Shown here one piece after another: positions 1 through 5,797 of a stretch of 5,797 nucleotides of DNA (positions are counted from its first letter, which is position 1; the number at the start of each line of letters is the position of its first letter). Source of the DNA: an uncultured Sphingobacteriia bacterium (lineage in GTDB: Bacteria > Bacteroidota > Bacteroidia > Chitinophagales > Chitinophagaceae); the NCBI GenBank assembly GCA_945957225.1, contig CAMFKK010000176.1, positions 1-5,797 of the forward strand, given 5' to 3'. Both the position numbers and the translations under genes were made by a program. The notes below the pieces were generated by a model. That model was not told where the DNA came from. It was given only the letters and a program-made list of their open reading frames with translations, and searched no databases.

Positions 1-1014
1 ACGGTATTTGTCAATGAAACCGGTCCTGCCTATTTGAAAACCGCAAGACAAGCCCTAGCTAATTTTTTGCACTGTGATGCAGATGATCTGGTATACGTGA
101 CAAATCCTTCTTATGCCGTTAATATCATTGCCAAGAGTTTGAAATTAGGCCCTGGAGATGAAGTATTGACCACCAATTTGGAATATGGTCCTTGTGATAA
201 AACTTTGAACTTTTATTGTGAACAAACAGGTGCAACTTATATTAGAAAGAAAATCAGATTTCCCCTTGAAAACAAGGAAGATTTTATTGCACAGTTTTGT
301 GCCGGTATCAGTACAAAGACAAAACTCATTTTCATCAGTCATTTAACCAGTTCAACAGCTCTTAGATTACCCGTTGAAGAAATCTGTGCCATTGCAAATG
401 AACGCGGAATCATGGTGTATGTAGATGGTGCTCATGCTCCCGGACAATTACCCATTAACCTAAGAACACTTGGTGCGGATATTTATACTGGGGCCTGTCA
501 TAAATGGATGATGACACCCAAGGGCTCTTCTTTTTTATACGTTAAAAAAGAACTGCATCAATTATTTGAACCTCTCGTGATTAGCTGGGGATATAAAACT
601 GCAAACCCATCTGGATCCTTATTAATAGATAATCACCAATTACAAGGAACAAGAGATTATGCTGCATTTCTAACCATCCCAAAAGCTATTGAATTCATGC
701 AAAAGCATCAGTGGGATCAGGTCAATGATTATTGCAGAAAGCTTAGTCAAGACAATGCCCAAAGATTTTGTGACTTAATGGGCACCCAATCCAATAGTCC
801 CATTAATGATGATTTTATTGGACAATTATTTTCTATTCCCATTCAAATTCCTCATCCAGAAAAATTGCATGACCACTTGTATGCAACCTATAAAATACAA
901 GTGCCAGTTCCGTCACATGAGGGGCAATTCTATTTGAGGTATTCTTTACAAGGCTTTAATTGTCAATCAGATTTGGATCAATTGTTTAATGCCATGAAAA
1001 AACTGATAGCATGA
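1..1014 (+). CDS. PLP-dependent class V aminotransferase, isopenicillin-N-epimerase-like (5' partial)
   Basis: The frame is open from base 1 and the residues before the first candidate start (TTG at 34) still look like family sequence, so the real start is upstream and that TTG is not a genuine start. There are 337 codons visible; relatives usually have roughly 380-430 residues, so about 40-90 are missing. Numbered from base 1, the hallmark residues of fold-type I PLP enzymes are present: D142 and H145 in a VDGAH motif (contacts the PLP ring), K168 in a CHKW motif (Schiff-base lysine), a GTRD motif further on, and R313 in LRYS near the C-terminus (likely substrate carboxylate). The family includes epimerases, cysteine desulfurases and C-S lyases of amino-acid substrates; the substrate here cannot be told. 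It is probably a soluble cytoplasmic enzyme. Its stop overlaps the next start (ATGA), which implies translational coupling. The fold is confident; the exact reaction is not. Confidence 0.9.
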   Translation, partial: TVFVNETGPAYLKTARQALANFLHCDADDLVYVTNPSYAVNIIAKSLKLGPGDEVLTTNLEYGPCDKTLNFYCEQTGATYIRKKIRFPLENKEDFIAQFCAGISTKTKLIFISHLTSSTALRLPVEEICAIANERGIMVYVDGAHAPGQLPINLRTLGADIYTGACHKWMMTPKGSSFLYVKKELHQLFEPLVISWGYKTANPSGSLLIDNHQLQGTRDYAAFLTIPKAIEFMQKHQWDQVNDYCRKLSQDNAQRFCDLMGTQSNSPINDDFIGQLFSIPIQIPHPEKLHDHLYATYKIQVPVPSHEGQFYLRYSLQGFNCQSDLDQLFNAMKKLIA

Positions 1015-1394
1015 ATAAGCCATTACATCTAATAAAAGGACAAATTGCAGATTACCATTGGGGTTCTGATGGCATCTTGGTTTCCTATTCTAAAAATGTG
1101 CTTAGAACAGTTGATTTAATCCAAGACAATATTGCTTTGGTAAAGTCAATTACCGGAGATAAAAAAGTACCCTTATTAATTTTCTTAACCCAGTCACCTG
1201 TTCCAGATAAAGCCACAAGAAAATATAGTCAATCTGTTCTGCCTTCAGTTTATACTGCAATAGCCATGGTTTCAAAACCTGGTTTAGCACAGTTGGTCAT
1301 GAAAATGGTATTTGCTTTTCAAGCTCCCCCAATTCCTATGAAATCATTCTCTAATGAAATAACCGCAAGGCAATGGTTACAACAATATTTATAA
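1011..1394 (+). CDS. Small STAS/SpoIIAA-like domain protein (DUF7793-type)
   Basis: This is a 127-residue soluble protein with no signal peptide or membrane segment. The pattern fits the small Bacteroidota STAS-like domain family: an N-terminal beta strand pair with a WGSDGILVSYSKN segment (residues 17-29), a helix, a central strand KVPLLIFL (residues 52-59), an ARK-like TRKYSQ helix start (about 69-74), a VYTAIAMVSK strand (about 80-89), and a C-terminal segment with F-x-N-E-x-x-A-x-x-W-L ending in the last helix. Members are seen as stand-alone proteins and are usually annotated as hypothetical; a regulatory or ligand-binding role is inference only. The ATG sits inside the ATGA overlap with the aminotransferase stop, so the start is well fixed and translation is probably coupled. 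The family assignment is from recalled pattern, not from a search. Confidence 0.7.
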   Translation: MNKPLHLIKGQIADYHWGSDGILVSYSKNVLRTVDLIQDNIALVKSITGDKKVPLLIFLTQSPVPDKATRKYSQSVLPSVYTAIAMVSKPGLAQLVMKMVFAFQAPPIPMKSFSNEITARQWLQQYL

Positions 1395-1404
1395 ATTCAT
1401 CATT

Positions 1405-2202
1405 ATGAAAACGAGCAATCAAACTATCATAAGAGCCATATTACTCCCAATTGCTTTTACCATTTTATTGGCTGGGGCAAGTTTTTTTAAACAATTATTG
1501 CCAGCACAATATGAGCGAATGAGTTATGGATTAATTGGTTCTGCTGTGGCAATTTTGGTGACTTGGTTATTTTTAAAATGGGATAGAAAATCTTGGTCTG
1601 CCCTCAATTTGGGATGGGATTCCAAAACTCTCCCAAAATCCTTGTTAGGATTAATCATGGGTATTGTATTAGCAGCTATTATGGTAGGCACTATGGTCAT
1701 TTGTACAGATGTAACCATTGCTCTAAATGATTCACCTGCTATCCTACCCTTTCTCATGACGGCAACGGCATTGATTCCCCTAGCTTGGATGGAAGAAATG
1801 GCTTTTAGGGGTTATGCATTTCAACAATTACACAGTAGCATTGGATTAAGAAATACACAGATTATTATTGCCATAGTTTTTGCGCTTTATCATGTTGCGG
1901 GTGGTCAGGGATTAGCTTCTTCTTTTTTAGGCCCGGGCTGTTTTGCTTTTGTATTTGGAATGGCAATGGTTAAATCAGGAGGTCTTGCCTTGCCCACGGG
2001 TTTACATATAGGACTGAATCTATTTAATGCTAGTATTGGTCAGCATAGAGGCTTGAATAGCTTATTTGTAATTGGATTGGAAAATGGTACCGAACTTTCT
2101 GGTAGAATGGTTTCCTATTGGGGATATGGTTTGAATCTTGCCATGTTAGCGGTTACTTGGCTTATTATGGAGCGTCATATACAACATGAAAAAAAGGGAT
2201 AA
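1405..2202 (+). CDS. CPBP-family (CAAX/Rce1-type) intramembrane metalloprotease
   Basis: This 265-residue protein is an integral membrane protein with about eight hydrophobic segments (roughly residues 8-30, 40-58, 77-100, 111-128, 151-166, 173-190, 194-210 and 237-254). The CPBP (Abi, PF02517) signature is complete: motif 1 is E130-E131-x3-R135, motif 2 is F-x-x-x-H with H163 (FALYH), and motif 3 is H201-x3-N205. These are the glutamate, histidine and asparagine residues that form the active site in Rce1-like proteases, so the protein is expected to be active. Bacterial members have been linked to peptide maturation, bacteriocin self-immunity and membrane protein processing; the target is not evident here and there is no bacteriocin-like gene beside it. 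It starts 10 bp after the STAS-like gene, in an A/T-rich context without a Shine-Dalgarno sequence. A stem-loop follows immediately after the stop, so this is likely the last gene of its unit. Confidence 0.9.
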   Translation: MKTSNQTIIRAILLPIAFTILLAGASFFKQLLPAQYERMSYGLIGSAVAILVTWLFLKWDRKSWSALNLGWDSKTLPKSLLGLIMGIVLAAIMVGTMVICTDVTIALNDSPAILPFLMTATALIPLAWMEEMAFRGYAFQQLHSSIGLRNTQIIIAIVFALYHVAGGQGLASSFLGPGCFAFVFGMAMVKSGGLALPTGLHIGLNLFNASIGQHRGLNSLFVIGLENGTELSGRMVSYWGYGLNLAMLAVTWLIMERHIQHEKKG

Positions 2203-2220
2203 ATACCCTTTGGAGGGTAT
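2203..2220 (+). other. Stem-loop directly after the protease stop codon
   Basis: There is a perfect 7-bp inverted repeat, ATACCCT (2203-2209) and AGGGTAT (2214-2220), around a 4-base TTGG loop, beginning on the base after the stop codon. No U-tract follows, so it is not a canonical intrinsic terminator. It may stabilise the 3' end of the upstream transcript or mark an inefficient termination site. A competing stem is possible between AAAGGG (2193-2198) and CCCTTT (2206-2211). Confidence 0.45.
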
Positions 2221-2249
2221 GGCCAAACTAAAGTGCAATAATAGCTTTG
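2218..2249 (+). promoter_or_regulatory. Candidate Bacteroidota-type promoter for the exported-protein operon
   Basis: TAGCTTTG at 2242-2249 matches the Bacteroidota -7 consensus TAnnTTTG exactly. TATG at 2218-2221, 20 bases upstream, is a three-of-four match to the -33 element TTTG. The predicted transcript would start near 2255, giving a very short leader before the ATG at 2266. Position and spacing fit a start point for the three genes that follow. The -33 box is imperfect and overlaps the right arm of the stem-loop. Confidence 0.45.
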
Positions 2250-2265
2250 TTAATAAAGATTAATT

Positions 2266-3507
2266 ATGCGCTTTTATTTGTTCTTGGCCCTTTTATTGTT
2301 AGGTTTTATTCCACTAGTTAATGCCCAGTCCTATTCTACTATAACCGCAATTAATATTCGGAATTATCACCTATTTCAGGATTATCTTTTTAACAACCGT
2401 GATACAGGTATTATAAGATTAAGAAAGACAAAAGAACTCTATGTAACCTTACAGAATGGGATAAATAGTTATTTTGAAAATCCAATAGAAAGTGAAAGAG
2501 ATATCACCATCTATTTTAGATGGATTTCTACCATGGATCTTGGTAAGAAATTAATGGAATGGAAATCATATAGTAATTGTATTCAAGTGCTTGAGCCCTT
2601 GTTAGCAAATATTAAATCAAATACGCCCCCATTTAAAGCATCTTATTTATTTGAAGGTAGAACCTACTATTTTAATGATACCCATTTTTACTATTTAAGG
2701 GATTTTGGTGATTATTACACCGGCTATTCCCAATACATGTTAGGAAAAGATGAAGCAGCTTTTCAGTCTTTTTTCAAATTTTTCAACAGCTACAAAGTGC
2801 CATTAATGGAAGGGTTTGAAGCAAGAAAAGCTATATTGGATATTTTTAAAAGATCTCCAAGTGTAGTTAATAAAGACTGGTATACCAATTCTTTGATGTT
2901 CTTAATCTACTATTATAATCAAATGGATCCTGCAACACAGGACAAAATTGAACAGCATTCAAATACAAATTTGCAGTATATAAAATTGAGCAAAGAAAAC
3001 CAAGCATTACTTGGATATGGTCCAAGGGGACAAATATACAAATGGGCAAAAGCAATTATTGAAGATGCAGAAAGTACCAATCCAGAAATAAAGATTTATG
3101 ATTATTGTGCCCAACTAGCCCCAATTATGGTGAAATATGATAGCACTGGTAAAATTGCAATGAAATTGTATGATTTAGCCTATAAACATTATTGGAGTTC
3201 TGGTAGATCTGGTAGGAATAATGAATATACTTTCACAATGAGAGATGAAAAATTTCATCTTAATGCATTGGCATTAGCTAAAAAATTCAAGGACCAGGAA
3301 CCCATTCAGTCTAAAGAAATGGCCATGACTGCCTTAGAATTTTATGCTAAAGAATTTAAGAAAAACTATCGTACCAACTTATGGCGTTGTGAAGTATATG
3401 AGGAAGTTGCCAATCAATATATTTTTTGGGGAGATCAAGTAAAAGCAAAAGAGTTTCAGGATAAAGTAAAACCCTGTTTAAAAGAATATAAGAAATTACT
3501 TAAATAA
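2266..3507 (+). CDS. Exported helical (TPR-like) protein of unknown function
   Basis: This protein of 413 residues begins with a clear type I signal peptide: M-R, a Leu/Phe-rich core (residues 3-17) and a VNA cut site after A20, leaving Q21 as the first mature residue. The rest is predicted almost wholly alpha-helical, rich in Tyr, Phe, Lys and Asn, and shows TPR-like helical hairpins. Examples are around residues 146-175 (G-Y-S-Q-Y-M-L-G-K then D-E-A-A-F-Q-S-F-F, typical of TPR helix A/B spacing) and the C-terminal 375-413, where Y-E-E-V-A-N-Q-Y is followed by a G-D-Q-V-K-A-K helix. Repeats are degenerate and no catalytic motif is visible. A scaffold or protein-binding role in the periplasm is inferred from the fold style only. 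The start has a short A/T-rich leader with a promoter-like element just upstream. The stop overlaps the next ATG by one base, so the two are probably co-translated. Confidence 0.85.
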   Translation: MRFYLFLALLLLGFIPLVNAQSYSTITAINIRNYHLFQDYLFNNRDTGIIRLRKTKELYVTLQNGINSYFENPIESERDITIYFRWISTMDLGKKLMEWKSYSNCIQVLEPLLANIKSNTPPFKASYLFEGRTYYFNDTHFYYLRDFGDYYTGYSQYMLGKDEAAFQSFFKFFNSYKVPLMEGFEARKAILDIFKRSPSVVNKDWYTNSLMFLIYYYNQMDPATQDKIEQHSNTNLQYIKLSKENQALLGYGPRGQIYKWAKAIIEDAESTNPEIKIYDYCAQLAPIMVKYDSTGKIAMKLYDLAYKHYWSSGRSGRNNEYTFTMRDEKFHLNALALAKKFKDQEPIQSKEMAMTALEFYAKEFKKNYRTNLWRCEVYEEVANQYIFWGDQVKAKEFQDKVKPCLKEYKKLLK

Positions 3508-4163
3508 TGAAACATTCCAATTGGGTAATCATTTTACTATTGCTTAGTGCTTGTACCCAAAATAAACCACAAGCAGATTTTCCACTAGCAAAGGGTAACC
3601 AATGGACCTATGCTGCAACTATTCAATACCATGACGATGATATAGATAGTATGATTACCAAACAAACCAATTGGTTGATGGAAGTGGTAGATGTGATTCC
3701 CCACGGAAATGCCAATGCCGTTATAGTTAAAGGATTTCCTACAGACTTGGTTTGGTATGAGGGTAAAGCGGATAGAGGTAATTATCTGCTTTTAGTAGAT
3801 AGCAATAAAGTCTATTTGAGCAATCTGCCTCCAGATGATAGTTTGAATCTTCGAATAAAAGATCCTAATGATCAGCTAACTGATATCAAAACTGGCACCA
3901 ACCTCATTTTTGACTTCCCCTTGGTTAAGGGAAAAACCTGGGGTGCTGACCCTGAAATGCCCCAACGAACTGATAGTATGTATGCTTGGGTAGTGCAAAA
4001 TACGGCAAGTTCAACTCAGGCCGCAGGCATAAAATATAATACCAATCCAGACCATAGTATTTTTGAATTTCAGCCAGGAGTAGGCATTACAGGCTATCAA
4101 TTTGAACACCATGGTACGGTCATGAAATTAAACATGAAATTAATTAGTCAAAAAATCCAGTAG
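3507..4163 (+). CDS. Lipoprotein of unknown function, FPLxKGxxW type
   Basis: This 218-residue lipoprotein has a short signal peptide ending in a lipobox L-S-A-C, with C16 the predicted lipidated residue. The sequence after the cysteine (T-Q-N-K-P-Q) lacks the acidic run reported for surface-export signals in some Bacteroidota, so the facing side is open. The mature part is beta-rich. The motif F-P-L-x-K-G-x-x-W occurs twice, at 25-33 and 137-145, suggesting two related halves. A C-terminal P-G-V-G-I-x-x-Y then H-H-G-T-V segment (190-205) is the kind of ending seen in many Bacteroidota lipoproteins that begin with such an FPL motif. No enzymatic residues can be recognised. The start is fixed by the TAATG overlap with the preceding stop. 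Its position between an exported TPR-like protein and a zinc-enzyme/barrel protein suggests an envelope role, which is inference. Confidence 0.85.
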   Translation: MKHSNWVIILLLLSACTQNKPQADFPLAKGNQWTYAATIQYHDDDIDSMITKQTNWLMEVVDVIPHGNANAVIVKGFPTDLVWYEGKADRGNYLLLVDSNKVYLSNLPPDDSLNLRIKDPNDQLTDIKTGTNLIFDFPLVKGKTWGADPEMPQRTDSMYAWVVQNTASSTQAAGIKYNTNPDHSIFEFQPGVGITGYQFEHHGTVMKLNMKLISQKIQ

Positions 4164-4206
4164 CATTTTTTAGTACATTCATGCATCCATTAGCCAAAGT
4201 TTTGTG

Positions 4207-5797
4207 ATGCGTTTATTTAGATATTTTGCATTATCCTATTTAGTACTTGTCAGCCTTACAGTCAATGCCTGGGTCTATCCAGAGCATCGGAAACTGGCTA
4301 TATTGGGTATGGAACAATTGAGTCCAGCCTATCGATTACAATTAGAACAGATTTGGCAAAAAGCCAGAACGGGTTATGAAACCAGACTAAGCCCAACCGT
4401 ATTGGTGGCCAACCAAGGTTTGAAACCCACTCAATTGGATTATGCATCATGGTCAGGGATTGCGGGAGACCATAGTTGTTCTCCAAGTGATATGCTACAC
4501 AATGTGCTGGAAACGGATTGGATTATGAAAGTGGCTGGCATAGCAGCCCAATTAGAATATGATTTAGCAGCAACCGATAACAGGAGTAAACGCATCAATG
4601 CCATTAGAAATTCAGATATCCGTTTACAAAAAGCCGATTTGGCTTATAGCAGTAGGGCTAGTGCAAATAATGCTCATTTTTTAATGGCTAGACCCAAAGA
4701 AGATACTGATCCTCAAACCTATTTTACCGCATGTTTGATTGAAGGTGCTCCCTTGAATGCCATTGCTGTATATACTAGGTTTCATCTAAGTGCTCTTTAC
4801 AAAGCAAGACAATCCAATCAAAAAGGGATTAGTGAAAAAGAACAAAGGGCTTGGTTATTAGCAGCGCTGGCCGATGAAGCCTTTGCAGACCATTTTTTAC
4901 AAGATACGTATGCAGCGGGTCATGTGGCAGGAATATGGGGTTCTGCATCTATCAGAAAAGGAACACATGATTATTATAATGAAAAGGGATTAGAAGTGGT
5001 TAGTTGGGATGGGAAAAGAATGATTCTCTCAGGAGATGCATATTTGAGGGAAACAGAAGCACAAAATATTGCCAGTTTTATCAGGGCCAGTTTGGAACAA
5101 TTGCTAGATGCAGCCGCAGGAAATTTATCTGTAGTATCAAAGGAAAATCAAACGCTTCCAACCAATTTGGCTGATAGTTTTAGTACCTGTATGGAACCAA
5201 GCGTGAAAGCTTTAGCGTTTGAACTAGATTTAGTCATACCCATATTAATGAAAACACCTGCGCCTGGTTTGGCAGAAGGGCTAGGAGCAATGCCCAGGGT
5301 TAGTTCAGAAATAGGCACATTTCTTGGCGTATCTTCCGCTGCCAACCTACATTCAATTTCTGGAGGCTTTGCCAAAAATCAAAAAGGGACTGGTGGTGTA
5401 GTTGGCCTAGAAGCCAATCTGCGCTTTGGTTTTGGCCTAGATGGGGTTTTAAATAATTCAGGGGATGGACTGGTTTTTGTGCAAGCTGGATGGAAAAGCG
5501 ATGCCAGTTCAACTAATCAATTTGTGAATGAGGCACCTACGCTTCCAACCAATTCATTAACCACTGCCATCCCTGGCAGATCGGCCTATAGTTTTAGAAT
5601 GCGGATGCCATTTTATGTATTTCCTGGTGATTTAATTTTAGCATCACCCCTGCTATTATTTGCCCCCAAATCCTATGCAAAAATGGCCATGCGAGCTGGT
5701 AACGGCGGATTGATTCCTTGGCAGTCAGGCATTGCAACCCCTATTGGAAGATTCCAATTTGTTTTGGGTAGAGAAGTTGGCGTTTCTTTTTATGGAC
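4207..5797 (+). CDS. Secreted zinc phospholipase C/P1-nuclease-like protein with barrel-like C-terminal region (3' partial)
   Basis: The frame runs from ATG 4207 to the window end without a stop (530 codons visible). Residues 1-21 form a signal peptide with a VNA cut site, leaving W22 as mature residue 1 and H27 as mature residue 6. P1 nuclease uses Trp1 and His6 as zinc ligands, and Bacillus cereus phospholipase C uses Trp1 and His14. Further candidate ligands are D88 (AGDHS), H157 (NAHFL), H229, D233 and H239 (H-x3-D-x5-H, spacing identical to P1 116/120/126 and PLC 118/122/128), and H254. The residue four after H254, where P1 has Asp and PLC has Glu, is N258 with E259 next to it. The enzyme would hydrolyse phosphodiesters of lipids or nucleic acids; which is unknown. 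From about 355 onward the chain is Gly- and aromatic-rich with alternating beta patterns, for example GLEANLRFGFGLDG and FQFVLGREVGVSFYG, suggesting an outer-membrane barrel or similar beta domain. A GTG at 4204 is a less likely alternative start. Confidence 0.85.
   Translation, partial: MRLFRYFALSYLVLVSLTVNAWVYPEHRKLAILGMEQLSPAYRLQLEQIWQKARTGYETRLSPTVLVANQGLKPTQLDYASWSGIAGDHSCSPSDMLHNVLETDWIMKVAGIAAQLEYDLAATDNRSKRINAIRNSDIRLQKADLAYSSRASANNAHFLMARPKEDTDPQTYFTACLIEGAPLNAIAVYTRFHLSALYKARQSNQKGISEKEQRAWLLAALADEAFADHFLQDTYAAGHVAGIWGSASIRKGTHDYYNEKGLEVVSWDGKRMILSGDAYLRETEAQNIASFIRASLEQLLDAAAGNLSVVSKENQTLPTNLADSFSTCMEPSVKALAFELDLVIPILMKTPAPGLAEGLGAMPRVSSEIGTFLGVSSAANLHSISGGFAKNQKGTGGVVGLEANLRFGFGLDGVLNNSGDGLVFVQAGWKSDASSTNQFVNEAPTLPTNSLTTAIPGRSAYSFRMRMPFYVFPGDLILASPLLLFAPKSYAKMAMRAGNGGLIPWQSGIATPIGRFQFVLGREVGVSFYG
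5152..5167 (+). repeat. 16-bp direct repeat, copy 1
   Basis: ACGCTTCCAACCAATT occurs here and again at 5539-5554, exactly 387 bp (129 codons) apart and in the same reading frame. Both copies encode T-L-P-T-N (residues 316-320 and 445-449 of the zinc-enzyme/barrel protein). It may simply reflect a repeated linker. Confidence 0.6.
5539..5554 (+). repeat. 16-bp direct repeat, copy 2
   Basis: This is an identical copy of the 5152-5167 sequence, in frame and encoding T-L-P-T-N within the beta-rich C-terminal region. Confidence 0.6.

Noticed and set aside
34..36. TTG as the start of the aminotransferase
   Set aside because: The frame stays open to base 1 with family-like residues and the protein would lack its N-terminal part; the gene simply begins outside the window.
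145..3055. Short minus-strand frames at 145-342, 1524-1757 and 2867-3055
   Set aside because: Each is antisense to a well-supported coding region and encodes no recognisable protein.
4150..4171. AAAAAAT and ATTTTTT inverted repeat around the lipoprotein stop, as a terminator
   Set aside because: The stem is only A-T pairs and no separate U-tract follows; it is expected by chance in such AT-rich sequence, and the next gene starts only 43 bp after the stop.
4197..4204. AAGTTTTG as a promoter -7 element for the large zinc-enzyme gene
   Set aside because: It has a mismatch at the first base of TAnnTTTG, no -33 partner, and lies only two bases before the ATG, leaving no room for a transcript start.
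5402..5442. TTGGCCTAGA occurring twice about 31 bp apart
   Set aside because: It is a short repeat coding for similar G-L-[ED] turns in a beta-rich region; the two copies are not in the same codon context and it is unlikely to be meaningful.
4298..5512. Minus-strand open frames (4298-4486, 5148-5375, 5300-5512) as genes
   Set aside because: They lie wholly inside the strongly supported + strand zinc-enzyme gene, overlap one another, and show no recognisable domain or leader.

Overview
The window is an ordinary, gene-dense, AT-rich stretch of what looks like a Bacteroidota chromosome, possibly Chitinophagales-like. This is a judgement from protein style, not a database match. The clues are A/T-rich start contexts without clear Shine-Dalgarno sequences, a perfect TAnnTTTG promoter element, and several protein types common in that phylum: a STAS-like domain of the DUF7793 kind, a lipoprotein with an F-P-L-x-K-G-x-x-W motif, and a secreted phospholipase C/P1-nuclease-like protein with a barrel-like tail. 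All six genes lie on the + strand. I see no RNA genes, insertion sequences, CRISPR arrays or integration signatures.

Region 1 (1-2202) looks like one transcription unit. It begins with the 3' part of a PLP-dependent class V aminotransferase of the isopenicillin-N-epimerase-like group; its true start lies upstream of the window. This overlaps by 4 bp (ATGA) a small STAS-like protein gene. A CPBP/CAAX-type intramembrane protease follows after 10 bp. All signature residues of the aminotransferase and protease are present.

Region 2 (2203-2265) is the only real intergenic spacer upstream of a gene set. It holds a perfect 7-bp stem-loop directly after the protease stop codon and a good Bacteroidota-type promoter element, so a new transcription unit probably starts here.

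Region 3 (2266-5797) encodes three exported proteins in a row: a helical, TPR-like periplasmic protein, a lipoprotein (1-bp overlap), and, after 43 bp, a large protein cut off by the window end. That last gene is the most interesting. Its predicted signal peptidase cut leaves tryptophan as the first mature residue, with a histidine at mature position 6 and a later H-x3-D-x5-H motif. This is the zinc-ligand layout of P1/S1 nucleases and zinc-dependent phospholipase C. The catalytic-type domain is followed by a long beta-rich, barrel-like region. The three genes plausibly form an envelope-associated module, but no substrate can be assigned from sequence. I found no convincing evidence for an entirely new kind of system; the zinc-enzyme/barrel protein with its two exported partners is the best candidate for follow-up.
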